From Bacteriovorax sp. MedPE-SWde (GTDB taxonomy: Bacteria; Bdellovibrionota; Bacteriovoracia; Bacteriovoracales; Bacteriovoracaceae): DNA of 64,000 nt. Below, in pieces: positions 26,251-34,824 of the stretch; position 1 is the first letter of the stretch, and each line of letters opens with the position of its first letter. The stretch lies in NCBI GenBank assembly GCA_001874305.1, contig MPCU01000008.1, positions 1-64,000 of the forward strand, given 5' to 3'. The notes beneath the pieces are model-generated. The model had not been told where the DNA came from. It did no database searches and worked only from the letters and a program-made list of their open reading frames with translations. The position numbers were made by a program, and so were the translations under genes.

Positions 26251-27036
26251 TTAAAACCTATAAGAAAAAGCTGGCCCGATAACTCCCTTATACTGAATAT
26301 AAGAAAGCTCTAACTGACGCTCAAAGATCATTTTATATAGAGGATGATTTGTTTTATTCTTAGCGATTGCCCTAACACCCTCAGATGCAAATGCAGATAA
26401 CCAAAATGACCCAACAACGTCAGATACATAGTGTCGTCCCTCTCTCACTCTTTGCATTGCAGAAAAGTAAGTTAGAACTCCAGGTATAGTTGCCCAATAC
26501 GGACCATAGTATTGAAGAGTTTTAAAGAAGAGCACACTATAAGGTACGATATGACCACTTGGAAAAGAATTATCTCCTCTAAATCTAGTCTCCCACATAC
26601 TTTGGCCTTCAGTATTTGGTCTAGAGTGACCAGGAATATAACTGATAATACCTGTCTCTATAAGAGTTAAATACATTGCCGCTGTATACTCTTTAGCAAA
26701 CTCAACAGTCTTATTATTAGCTTTCTTCTTTCCTGTGTAATAAAGAGCTAGGGGAACAACTGGAAAACTAAAGACAACTCCCATATCTCCTGTGATATCG
26801 TATATCTTTCTAAGCTTCTTAGATCTTTCATTTCCACTTAATCTCTGATCTTCTTCAAAGCTATAGTAAGTAGTTGCAACGGCAGGAACGGCATAGAATA
26901 AATTATTTACTTCTTTAAACTGCTGAATAGATCCTTTATAGAAGTATTCAAATGTTTCTGCGAGATCTTGTTTAGGTGTATTTTCTGCTCTTACAAATGA
27001 AGAGATTAACAGTAGTAAAACTGATATTTTAAGCAT
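26251..27036 (-). CDS. Periplasmic PAP2-family lipid phosphatase
   Basis: 261 residues with a signal peptide (ISVLLLLISSFVRA). The phosphatase motifs are GHSRPN (Arg139-Pro140), SFPSGH (Ser160-Gly-His162) and RxxxGRHYVSD with His202 and Asp206, the nucleophile. The family removes phosphate from phosphatidate, undecaprenyl pyrophosphate, or sphingoid/ceramide phosphates. Its start overlaps the last base of the FA2H-like gene, so the two form an operon, which together with the opposite sphingolipid operon suggests action on a sphingolipid phosphate. C-terminal Phe and beta-like end (VIGPAFSYRF) are curious for a PAP2 protein and could indicate an outer-membrane link. Confidence 0.85.
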   Translation of the reverse strand: MLKISVLLLLISSFVRAENTPKQDLAETFEYFYKGSIQQFKEVNNLFYAVPAVATTYYSFEEDQRLSGNERSKKLRKIYDITGDMGVVFSFPVVPLALYYTGKKKANNKTVEFAKEYTAAMYLTLIETGIISYIPGHSRPNTEGQSMWETRFRGDNSFPSGHIVPYSVLFFKTLQYYGPYWATIPGVLTYFSAMQRVREGRHYVSDVVGSFWLSAFASEGVRAIAKNKTNHPLYKMIFERQLELSYIQYKGVIGPAFSYRF

Positions 27037-27644
27037 TAATCTTCCTTAGGTCCTGTCACTGTTCTAAAAATATAGTCCCACAGAGGAGAGCTAACTCCAT
27101 ACTTAGCTTTCTCATGTCTAAAGTGGTGTTGAAGGTGAAACTTCTTCAAATACCTTCCAACTTTAGAAGTCATCTTAAAGTGATGAGTTGCATAGTGGAT
27201 ATAGTCATAACAAAGGTAGCCCACGATAAAGAATGCCATAAAAACAAAGATAAACTTCTCAGGAACTAGTAATGAAAAGAATCCATATAAAAGAGCAACG
27301 ATTAGAATTGCTGGAACTGGTGGCATTACAAGTCTAGTTGGGTCATCTGGATCATCGTGATGAAGTCCGTGAAAGAGAAATACGAATCTTTCAGTTAATG
27401 GCCCGATAGTTGGCATATGAAAAACAAAGCGGTGTAAGATATATTCAGTGAATGTCCAAACAACTAAACCAATAACAGCAAATAGACCGCACTCTGCTAG
27501 AGTTATTCCATAGTCTACAAAAGACTTGTATAACCAGTAGCATACAACAGGCACCCAAAGTAGTAATGGTACTACAGGATGAACGTGTGTTAGTGATTCA
27601 AGGAATGGATTTTTAAAAATTCTTATCGACTTATATTCTTTCAT
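27036..27644 (-). CDS. FA2H/Scs7-like sphingolipid fatty-acid 2-hydroxylase
   Basis: 202-residue integral membrane di-iron hydroxylase (FA_hydroxylase superfamily). The His clusters are all present: EYILHRFVFH (His71, His76), HGLHHDDPDDPTRLVMPP (92-109), DYIHYATHH (150-155) and KFHLQHH (170-174), ending KYGVSSPLWDYIF. The RLVMPP and GVSSPLWD segments are what mark FA2H/Scs7, which hydroxylate the N-acyl chain of ceramide at C2. The cytochrome b5 domain of the eukaryotic enzymes is absent. Membrane segments at about 25-40, 50-68, 110-128, 130-147. A longer frame starts 19 codons upstream but lacks a ribosome site; AAGG lies 10 bases before the ATG used here. Confidence 0.86.
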   Translation of the reverse strand: MKEYKSIRIFKNPFLESLTHVHPVVPLLLWVPVVCYWLYKSFVDYGITLAECGLFAVIGLVVWTFTEYILHRFVFHMPTIGPLTERFVFLFHGLHHDDPDDPTRLVMPPVPAILIVALLYGFFSLLVPEKFIFVFMAFFIVGYLCYDYIHYATHHFKMTSKVGRYLKKFHLQHHFRHEKAKYGVSSPLWDYIFRTVTGPKED

Positions 27645-27740
27645 ATTTTTTCTACCTTTGACGCAATCTAATAGAAAAAATATATCTTGTAAATGAGACA
27701 ATTAATAAGTTAAGTTCCTTTAATAATTATGGGATATATC

Positions 27741-28415
27741 ATGAAAATATTATTCATTCTCTTATTTACAACGCTTAGCGTTCAAGCTTCGCCATATCCA
27801 GAACTTAGCAAATCTGAAGTGTCCAAGCTTGAAAATGGTGAATACATACTTGTAACAAAGAGTGTCAAAGATAGGCCATGGCCAGTCGTTATTTTCTACA
27901 AACTCATAGAAGCATCTAGTCTTGAGTCTGTAGCAGTCTTCTATGCCCTAGAGCACCAATCAAATTATATCCCTAACCTATTAAAGTCCAAAGTCGTAGG
28001 ACAACGTGTGGCCACAGAGGCCGACGTAAGATACGAGTTAAAGATGCCCTGGCCACTAAGTAATGGAGACTATATCCATGGCCATAAACTTAGCTATAAG
28101 AAGCAAGAGAGCTATAAAGTAAATTGGTGGTTGGTAAAATCGAATACTGCCAAGGAAGTAAAGGGTTCTGCAATATTCTCGAATTATAAGGGCAACACTC
28201 TACTTAAGTACGAGTCCCTCGTTGTGCCTCAGTCATTTCTAGCATCTTTTGTAGAAGGAAAAATGTTGGAAGACGTAAAATCATCACTAGTCGCCATCAG
28301 AAAAGAGATACTTCGTATAAAAAATGATGATAAATCTATGATGAAAGAGCTTGCTGATAAAATTCATCAAACACTCAACGGTAAGTTTATATATTTTCCC
28401 AAAAAAAATAACTAA
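27741..28415 (+). CDS. Secreted START/SRPBCC-like protein
   Basis: 224 residues. I start at the ATG with GGGA 6 bases before it, giving MKILFILLFTTLSVQA as signal peptide. The mature part (DRPWPVVIFYKLIEASSLESVAVF, then MPWPLSNGDYIHGHKLSY, and a long C-terminal helix) is consistent with the START-like helix-grip fold that binds lipids or other hydrophobic ligands. It is transcribed away from the hydroxylase gene, 97 bases from its start. A role as periplasmic carrier of a sphingolipid or its precursor is only a guess from position. Confidence 0.55.
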   Translation: MKILFILLFTTLSVQASPYPELSKSEVSKLENGEYILVTKSVKDRPWPVVIFYKLIEASSLESVAVFYALEHQSNYIPNLLKSKVVGQRVATEADVRYELKMPWPLSNGDYIHGHKLSYKKQESYKVNWWLVKSNTAKEVKGSAIFSNYKGNTLLKYESLVVPQSFLASFVEGKMLEDVKSSLVAIRKEILRIKNDDKSMMKELADKIHQTLNGKFIYFPKKNN

Positions 28416-28729
28416 ATCTTTCTGATTTAAAAGCTTGAGTAAAGAATTTTTTATACTTTAATTACAGCTAATTACAAATAGCTGATTATTCCACTCTACT
28501 CAGTGAAAGTAGGTGTAAGAAAATAGTTCTTTTATATTATTTAAAGTTCATTTAGAATAATTACATAAAGAGACATAGAGAGACACGTCGGCGTTTGAGG
28601 GAAAGGATTTTTCAAGAACGTCGTTTTTTTTCGCCTTTTTACAGCGCTAAGCCAAAGAAAATCTTAAGAAAATCCACGGCCATTCATAAGAAGATTAAAA
28701 ATATCTACATAGTGTAAGAAATTATAGAT
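28416..28729. other. Intergenic region between convergent genes
   Basis: A 314-base stretch without a credible frame. A small hairpin CAGCTA-8-TAGCTG lies at 28465-28484. T-runs at 28450-28453 and 28623-28632 and a GC-richer block (28585-28625) stand out, but I cannot assign an RNA gene or terminator with confidence. Confidence 0.4.
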
Positions 28730-29809
28730 TTAATTGGTTCCAACCTCTTCTACGAAGGGCTTCCACTTACCTTTCCACTCATTTACAGCTGCGTAAACGA
28801 GAACATTTGTAACTTCGTGTACGTCAATTGAGCAATAAGTTAAATGACGAGTATCTTGATGCATTCCTGCATCGATTGATGGGATTGTATTCCAAGTACC
28901 AGTGTTAAAATAGTACTTACCTTCAGGGAAACGTCTCCATTCCTGTAAGTGAGTGTGACCCATGACAACGGTATGAATACTAGGATCCTTTTTAATAATT
29001 CTTCTCGCCATCTTTTCGTAGCGAGGATAAATCGTGATCTGTTTTAGGATCTTTAACGATGTTTTAAAGTTCTTATTTTGCTTTGTATAGTAATCACCAT
29101 ATGTGGTTAGAACATACTCCACGCATGTTCTAAACAGCTTCCAAAAAAAAGCAGGGTCATGAAAGAGACACCACTTAATATAAGCAGACATAGGTCTTAC
29201 CTTATCTATATAAGGCCTTTCTTTTTTTAGTTTTGGAAGAACATTAATGCAAAACAATGATCCCCATGGAAAATTAAGAATTCTCTTCCCTTGAGGGCCT
29301 CTAAGGAAGTAGCTATCCTTAGGTACTGTATTAATCGCTTCAAACCTATGACCATGTTCTATATGAACACCATGTCGAGAATATGTTTGGCAAAAGTGAA
29401 CATCTCCACCACATAACTCTTGAAACTTTTTTTGCGCTCCAGGAAACTCCATTCCTGCATCGTGATTACCAATAACAAAAACGACTTCTTTATTAGGCGC
29501 CTTGAGAAACTTCTTAATTCCTTTAAAAACTTGAGAGTGTCCACGAGCGATATCTTCAATTTGTTGAATCGTCATTTCCTCATCAACAATATGTGTGAAC
29601 ACACCCTTTGTATCAATTTGAATAAGATTTAAAATATCACCATTTAAAACGAGAGTTGTTTTTTGAAGAAAGTAACGACCAGATGAAAAGTAATCACAGA
29701 ATTCATAGAATCTTTCGTCTTCAAAGAAATCTTCAAGGATATTAAACTGACCATTCTTTAGAAACTTTCCCTTACCTAGGTGAAGGTCGGAAACAACAAG
29801 GTATTTCAT
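28730..29809 (-). CDS. Calcineurin-like metallophosphoesterase
   Basis: 359 residues. All metal motifs are present: VSDLHLGKG (7-15), LNGDILN, GNHDAG, HGH (EHGHRFE) and GHTHLQEW. The protein is cytoplasmic. Size and the DLHLG motif resemble LpxH-like and UDP-diacylglucosamine diphosphatase relatives, but the middle (180-260) is long and does not allow that specific call. Start overlaps the GGDEF stop by 4 bases (ATGA), so it is the last gene of the 32888-28730 operon. Confidence 0.85.
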   Translation of the reverse strand: MKYLVVSDLHLGKGKFLKNGQFNILEDFFEDERFYEFCDYFSSGRYFLQKTTLVLNGDILNLIQIDTKGVFTHIVDEEMTIQQIEDIARGHSQVFKGIKKFLKAPNKEVVFVIGNHDAGMEFPGAQKKFQELCGGDVHFCQTYSRHGVHIEHGHRFEAINTVPKDSYFLRGPQGKRILNFPWGSLFCINVLPKLKKERPYIDKVRPMSAYIKWCLFHDPAFFWKLFRTCVEYVLTTYGDYYTKQNKNFKTSLKILKQITIYPRYEKMARRIIKKDPSIHTVVMGHTHLQEWRRFPEGKYYFNTGTWNTIPSIDAGMHQDTRHLTYCSIDVHEVTNVLVYAAVNEWKGKWKPFVEEVGTN

Positions 29810-30822
29810 TCGTTACTCATTTTCTTATCGTCTTTAAGAAGTTCATCTGCAGAACAGACTTTACCTCTTCCCGATTGTTTCGCTTTATACATCATCTTGT
29901 CGGCCATATTTATAATATCAACTTTTGTTCTCGCATCATTTGGAAAGTTTGCAATACCGATAGAAACGGTAAGTTTAAACTCTGATGCATCACCTATACC
30001 TTCACCTTCTTGAACAGTGAAGGTTTCAGATTTTATATTTTCTAATATTCTATCTGCAACGATTTGAGCTTCTTTATATTCAGAAAAAGGAATTAAGACA
30101 ACAAACTCATCCCCACCATAGCGGTAACAAAGGTCACCATCACGGACAGTGTCTTTAAGTATTTTCGCAACATCTTTTAAAAGAGAAGAACCCACAAGAT
30201 GTCCATGCCCATCATTAACCTTCTTAAAGTGATCAATATCAACGAAAATTAGAGAGAATGACTTTCTCATCTTTTCATATTCATCCATTGCATAATCAAT
30301 ATCAATAACAAATTTACGTTGATTATAAAGACCTGTTACATCATCGATATGAACTAATGACTTGAGATTATCCGCTTCTTTATAACGGCTTATTTTGGTT
30401 AATGTCGCAGACATAAATTGATGAAAATAATCGAGAACATTGTCAGCTATATCTTTCTTTATTTTAAAACAAGTGTAGAAGTGTTGTGTTTTATATATTC
30501 CACAACCAAGAGAGTACACCCAATAATCACCTATCTCTTTTCCACCATGTTTCGTATCTTCAGAAGAGTTTTCAATTAGCTCTTTCATTAATGATACTTC
30601 TTCTGGTGAATAATATATCTCTTCTTTTCCACGATTCCAAAAATCTCTGATAGCAGCTTTCTTTGAAGCCTTAGAGCGTGAGAACATAAGAACTGGAGAT
30701 GCACCAAATTGCGTTTGCCAAAAGTTATCAAGGTATTCAAAAAGGTGCTTTAGATCATCGACATCTTCAAGACGACAAATGAACTCTAAAATTTTCTGAT
30801 AATCTTCAGTAATATTTTGCAA
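29806..30822 (-). CDS. Diguanylate cyclase (GGDEF) with N-terminal GAF-like region
   Basis: 338 residues. TTG start with AAAGGG 7 bases upstream. Residues 1-150 are not a recognised domain but look like a GAF-type sensory fold. Residues 160-325 form a GGDEF domain with intact active site RYGGDEF (236-240 for GGDEF), FVDIDHFKKVND, and the product-inhibition I-site RDGD (227-230) five residues before it, so it should make c-di-GMP and be feedback inhibited. No membrane segment. It is encoded between the acidic coiled-coil protein and the phosphoesterase. Confidence 0.92.
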   Translation of the reverse strand: MQNITEDYQKILEFICRLEDVDDLKHLFEYLDNFWQTQFGASPVLMFSRSKASKKAAIRDFWNRGKEEIYYSPEEVSLMKELIENSSEDTKHGGKEIGDYWVYSLGCGIYKTQHFYTCFKIKKDIADNVLDYFHQFMSATLTKISRYKEADNLKSLVHIDDVTGLYNQRKFVIDIDYAMDEYEKMRKSFSLIFVDIDHFKKVNDGHGHLVGSSLLKDVAKILKDTVRDGDLCYRYGGDEFVVLIPFSEYKEAQIVADRILENIKSETFTVQEGEGIGDASEFKLTVSIGIANFPNDARTKVDIINMADKMMYKAKQSGRGKVCSADELLKDDKKMSNE

Positions 30823-30833
30823 GCTCTATCCCT

Positions 30834-32888
30834 TTAAAGATCTAAGTCCTTAGTAAGCTCTTCTATATCAATTTCCTCTTCTAAGAAATTAAGAGAGTTC
30901 CTAAGAGTGCCAACAACTTTATTTAACTTGTCTTCTAGCACGGTACGATCTTTTCTGGACTGACGTTCTTTAATAGAGACGTTTTCCATATTAAACTCAA
31001 GTGAGTCTATCTTTCTCTTTAATTCTAGTATTTTTAAATCTCTTCCCTTTACTTTCGAATCAGCGTCCATTGTGACTAACTCAAGCTGACTTTCGAGATC
31101 TTTTTCTCTCTGTTTGATTTGTCCAAAGTCGACTCTAATCTTGTGTCCAAGCCTCTCCATTTCTTTTTGGTAGCTCTTATTCTTTGCATCTAAAATATCT
31201 CGTTTTTCTGTAGCAACATTTAACTGATGCTTCATATCCTCGAGTTCAGCAAGGTGCCTTTTCTTTAAAATAGAAATCTCTATTTTAAGCTCATCTGTAT
31301 CGGCTTTATGATTTAAATTATCTTGTTTAGAGTTTCTATTTTCTTCTTCGAGTCCATTGATTTTTTCAAGTAGAACTGTGCGATCATCTTTGAGCTCTTG
31401 AAGAGTTACTCTTAAATCTAGTAACTCATTACTAGAAAGAGATGTCAGAAGTTGTCCAGGATCAGCTGGTGCTTCTACTGTCTTTTGACTTGCAGTAGCG
31501 GCCGGTGGAACCTCTTGCTCAACTTCGCTAAGTTCATTAGGCATATCAATCGCTTGAGTTTCATCTTCAGAGGCAGCGAGAATATTATCTGTTGTCGATG
31601 TAATTGTTTCTGTCTGATCACCTAACATAATATTTAGCTTAGTTTTGAAAGTTCCTGTCCCAACACTATTAGGCTGATCCTCTTCAAAACTCTCATCCAA
31701 AGAATCGCTTTCACAAATATCAACATCGTCTGCATCAAGATCAAGAGATGTATTAGTTAGAGTGGCCACAACAGTCTTTCCTGTATCCTCTCCAATACTT
31801 TCATCATCTAATGAATCTGCATCGAGATCATCTAAACTATTTAAGTCATCATCTAAATCATCAAGACCATCGAGATCTCCCATCTCATCACTCATATCTG
31901 AATCAAGATCGTCAGCAGAAAGTGAAAGATCGTCATCTGCAAGTTCATCGTCCAAAGAGTCATCAAGACTATCAGACTCTTCAGTAGTCGCCGTAGTAGC
32001 ATCGAGATCTAAATCACCTGCACTAGGTGCTTCAGGATCAGCATTTTCAATTTCATCGCCTTCTTCACTTAATGAAAGGTCAGAGCTTTCACCCATTGAA
32101 AGGTCCAGGTCGTTTGCATTACCTTCTTCAGAAGTAGAGTTTTGTATTTCATCATCTTCAGCAGATAGAGAGAGGTCATTGTCGTCAAGTCCACCAAGGT
32201 CAAGACCTTCATCTGCAGGAGCAGACTCTCCATTATCTAAATCATCATCTGACTCACTTAGAGAGATATTTGAAGATGACATCTCCCCTAAATCAAGGGC
32301 ACCGTCATCTACGTCCTGTGACGAGTCTTCAGAGTCTAATGAATCTTCATCATCACTATCTCCCAACTCTAAACTAATGTCATGCTTAGTGGCCTCTGCC
32401 TCTTCTTCCGGCATATTAAAATTAAGTCCACTGTCGTCATCATCATTACTATTAGTCATGGAAAATTCCTTAAGCTTATAAACATTATCTACTGCTTCTT
32501 GTAGTTTCTTATTTTCTGGTATGTCGTAATTGGCCTCAGTTGAAAGGTCAACGCCACGACTTCTTAAAGCAGTCTCATCTGACTGCCCTTGAATAACAGA
32601 CACTTCTTCTAAGTTAGAGAAGTATTCAATAACGACATCTTCTCCAAATGTGTCTTCACAGGAAGAGCTTTTAAAATCTTCATGTAAAAAGAGTTTCCAC
32701 AAGGTATCTTTAAAGCGAGAAGCAATACTCTTTAAGGACTCTTCGTCCAAAAGAGTTAATAAGATTAGCGAGTCTTGCTCGACAGAATCTGCACCCGTAA
32801 GAGAATCTAGTTCAGTAACAATCTGAACGTGTCCTTCGAAATCTGTATCACTGAGTTGCTTTTCTTTATCAAAAATTACTACTTTCAT
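30834..32888 (-). CDS. Large acidic low-complexity protein with C-terminal coiled coil
   Basis: 684 residues; family not recognised. I use the ATG at 32888, which has GAGG 8 bases upstream. Residues about 1-140 form a folded domain (MKVVIFDKEKQ, an FEGHVQIV strand, later FKDTLWKLFLHEDF) that loosely recalls response-regulator-like topology. About 150-400 is extremely rich in Asp, Glu, Ser and Leu with repeated DLSLS/DLDL units such as DLSLSAEDD and NISLSESDD. Residues about 490-684 form a long coiled coil (ELLDLRVTLQELKDDRT, KKRHLAELEDMKHQL). It is the first gene of an operon with a GGDEF cyclase, so it may be a scaffold in c-di-GMP signalling. Confidence 0.75.
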   Translation of the reverse strand: MKVVIFDKEKQLSDTDFEGHVQIVTELDSLTGADSVEQDSLILLTLLDEESLKSIASRFKDTLWKLFLHEDFKSSSCEDTFGEDVVIEYFSNLEEVSVIQGQSDETALRSRGVDLSTEANYDIPENKKLQEAVDNVYKLKEFSMTNSNDDDDSGLNFNMPEEEAEATKHDISLELGDSDDEDSLDSEDSSQDVDDGALDLGEMSSSNISLSESDDDLDNGESAPADEGLDLGGLDDNDLSLSAEDDEIQNSTSEEGNANDLDLSMGESSDLSLSEEGDEIENADPEAPSAGDLDLDATTATTEESDSLDDSLDDELADDDLSLSADDLDSDMSDEMGDLDGLDDLDDDLNSLDDLDADSLDDESIGEDTGKTVVATLTNTSLDLDADDVDICESDSLDESFEEDQPNSVGTGTFKTKLNIMLGDQTETITSTTDNILAASEDETQAIDMPNELSEVEQEVPPAATASQKTVEAPADPGQLLTSLSSNELLDLRVTLQELKDDRTVLLEKINGLEEENRNSKQDNLNHKADTDELKIEISILKKRHLAELEDMKHQLNVATEKRDILDAKNKSYQKEMERLGHKIRVDFGQIKQREKDLESQLELVTMDADSKVKGRDLKILELKRKIDSLEFNMENVSIKERQSRKDRTVLEDKLNKVVGTLRNSLNFLEEEIDIEELTKDLDL

Positions 32889-32973
32889 TGAATTTTCCTC
32901 ATAAATAATCATAACTCACCAAGGCATTTACTCCAACTATGGGAAATCATGTCTATTTTATTCATCCTTTGAC

Positions 32974-33003
32974 TTGATGATATGAACTAATCTGGTCTAG
33001 AAT
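32974..33003 (+). promoter_or_regulatory. Predicted promoter of the cell-shape module
   Basis: TTGATG (32974-32979), 18-base spacer, TAGAAT (32998-33003), 37 bases before the ATG at 33041. Confidence 0.4.
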
Positions 33004-33040
33004 ATGAGTATTGTTAAATATTTAGAGTTCAAGGAAATAT

Positions 33041-34090
33041 ATGAAAACCTTAGTATTACTATCAAGTTTTTTACTAAATTTTGCCATAGCAGCTGAAGAC
33101 TACCTTCCAGCACCATTACTTCTTTTAAATGACTATTTTTCACATCATGTGATTGTTGCAGAAAAGTCGACTCATATGCTTTACTTATATAAGAATGAGG
33201 GCGGACTACCAGTCCTCAAACAAAAGTACCAAATGGCCACAGGTAAAAAGGCCGGAGACAAGATATTCCAAGGTGACCACAGAACACCAGAAGGGATTTA
33301 CCACTTCTCAGAATTCTTAACTCACCAGGACCTGTTAAAGAGACATGGAAAGTCTGGGGAAATCTATGGTGTCGGTGCGTTCGTAATGAACTACCCTAAT
33401 CCAATCGATAGATACACGGGTAAGACAGGTGGAGGAATCTGGCTTCACTCAACAAATGATGAAACGCGAATTGATAAGGGCCTTGATTCTCGTGGATGTA
33501 TCGTTGCTCACAATCAAAATCTTATTAAAATTTCACAATATATAGAGCTTAATAAAACACCTATTGTTGTCGTTCACAATCTAGACCATCTTAATAAGAA
33601 AGCTTGGCAAGGAAACAGAGATAAAATCATGTCTACTGTAGAAAGCTGGGTTGAGGCATGGAGATCAGAGGACTTCAAAACATATATTTCTCATTATAGT
33701 AAATCTAAATTTAAAGACCCTAGTAGAGGTTCATACAAGACTTTTAGAAATTATAAAAGAGCTGTATTTGCAAATCCAGGAGCTCCAGAAATTGGTCTTA
33801 GTAATTTAACAATTTTAAAAACACAAGACTATGCCGTAGTAACTTTTAAACAAGACTATACATCAAACACTATCCAAGATGCTGGAAAGAAAATCTTATA
33901 CCTTCAACAAGATGCTTATTATAACTGGAAAATTGTAGCAGAAAGATGGACTAAGCACGGGATAGACGAAGAGCAATCAACTGACACTGTTGCTTTTGAA
34001 CCGAAGATGCGCTTCTTTGACTCACAAGATCCAAGGCAAATCTTTACAAAGAATATTAACCTTACACAATCTACACAGAGCAATAACTAA
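33041..34090 (+). CDS. Periplasmic YkuD + NTF2-like L,D-carboxypeptidase-type protein (Csd6/Pgp2/Bd1075 architecture)
   Basis: 349 residues with a signal peptide (LLSSFLLNFAIA). The L,D-transpeptidase fold (about 35-185) has HRTPEGIYHF, IWLHSTND with His136 and SRGCIVAHN with Cys153. After it lies an NTF2-like domain (about 195-320, MSTVESWVEAWRSEDFKTYISHYS). This two-domain layout is known from Helicobacter Csd6, Campylobacter Pgp2 and Bdellovibrio Bd1075, which trim peptidoglycan tetrapeptides to tripeptides and set helical or vibrioid cell shape. The next genes encode a membrane protein and a bactofilin. The last base of its stop overlaps the next ATG. Confidence 0.9.
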   Translation: MKTLVLLSSFLLNFAIAAEDYLPAPLLLLNDYFSHHVIVAEKSTHMLYLYKNEGGLPVLKQKYQMATGKKAGDKIFQGDHRTPEGIYHFSEFLTHQDLLKRHGKSGEIYGVGAFVMNYPNPIDRYTGKTGGGIWLHSTNDETRIDKGLDSRGCIVAHNQNLIKISQYIELNKTPIVVVHNLDHLNKKAWQGNRDKIMSTVESWVEAWRSEDFKTYISHYSKSKFKDPSRGSYKTFRNYKRAVFANPGAPEIGLSNLTILKTQDYAVVTFKQDYTSNTIQDAGKKILYLQQDAYYNWKIVAERWTKHGIDEEQSTDTVAFEPKMRFFDSQDPRQIFTKNINLTQSTQSNN

Positions 34091-34815
34091 TGAATACTAA
34101 AGCGGCCAAGGATAAGGTTTCTTTCATACTTTACGAAGATAACAAAATTCCAAGATACCACCAGTTTAAACCACAGGTTTATAAGTTTCTCATCTATGGT
34201 CCAACAATCCTAACTATGTTTAGTGTACTAGTTCTTGTTGGAACTTACTTTTATACTAAGAATGTAGAAAAGCATGTTAGATCTAAAGAACCTGAAATGA
34301 TAAAACTTCTAAGAACTGAGAATGCTCTTGTTAAAGAAAGATCTTCAGAATTAACAATTTTAAACAAGAGGCTAACTCAGAAGCTATCAGCAGAGGTTCC
34401 TAAGACTCCCCTTGCTGCTCTTAACTTCATCTCTCCAGTTAGTGGTCAAAAAGATTTAACAAACCCTGCAAGAATAAATATTCAAGACATCAAAGTTGAA
34501 ACGGTAGATAAAAAGCTTCACGTCAGATTTAATATCGTTAATGTGACACCTGAAAATACAAAGTTGTCTGGATATATTCATCTATTTGTTACTGATGGTA
34601 ACTCGATTCAAAGGTACCCATCAGAGGTTGAAGAAATTGATACTTTTAACCTATCCTACAACTCAGGGGAATCGTTCGCGACATCAAGGTTTAGACCAGT
34701 TGAAGCAGTCTTCCCTACACTACCTAAGAAGTCTAACGTCTTTAAGATTATTATATTCAATAGGCTCGGAGATCTTATTCACCAACAGCAGTTTAAACAG
34801 CAAGTGAATAGGTAG
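34090..34815 (+). CDS. Single-pass membrane protein with periplasmic domain, bactofilin-linked
   Basis: 241 residues. A short cytoplasmic tail, one membrane helix (about 33-53, FLIYGPTILTMFSVLVLVG), a coiled coil (about 60-95) and a periplasmic domain (about 105-238) rich in beta strands (LHVRFNIVNVTPENTKLSGYIHLF in pieces). The family is not recognised. Its position between the Csd6-like hydrolase and bactofilin genes, overlapping the first by one base and 9 bases from the second, suggests that it joins the cytoplasmic bactofilin to the periplasmic wall enzyme. This is an inference from context. Confidence 0.7.
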   Translation: MNTKAAKDKVSFILYEDNKIPRYHQFKPQVYKFLIYGPTILTMFSVLVLVGTYFYTKNVEKHVRSKEPEMIKLLRTENALVKERSSELTILNKRLTQKLSAEVPKTPLAALNFISPVSGQKDLTNPARINIQDIKVETVDKKLHVRFNIVNVTPENTKLSGYIHLFVTDGNSIQRYPSEVEEIDTFNLSYNSGESFATSRFRPVEAVFPTLPKKSNVFKIIIFNRLGDLIHQQQFKQQVNR

Positions 34816-34824
34816 GGAGTCATA

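Noticed and set aside
28416-28729. Small RNA gene in the 314-base gap
   Set aside because: There is only one short hairpin and T-runs, with no consistent promoter-terminator pair; no support for an RNA gene.
31762-32481. Ser/Arg-rich plus-strand frame of 239 residues
   Set aside because: It is exactly antisense to the Asp/Ser/Leu repeats of the acidic protein; codons such as GAT and GAA give ATC and TTC in reverse, producing an artificial long frame. No ribosome site.
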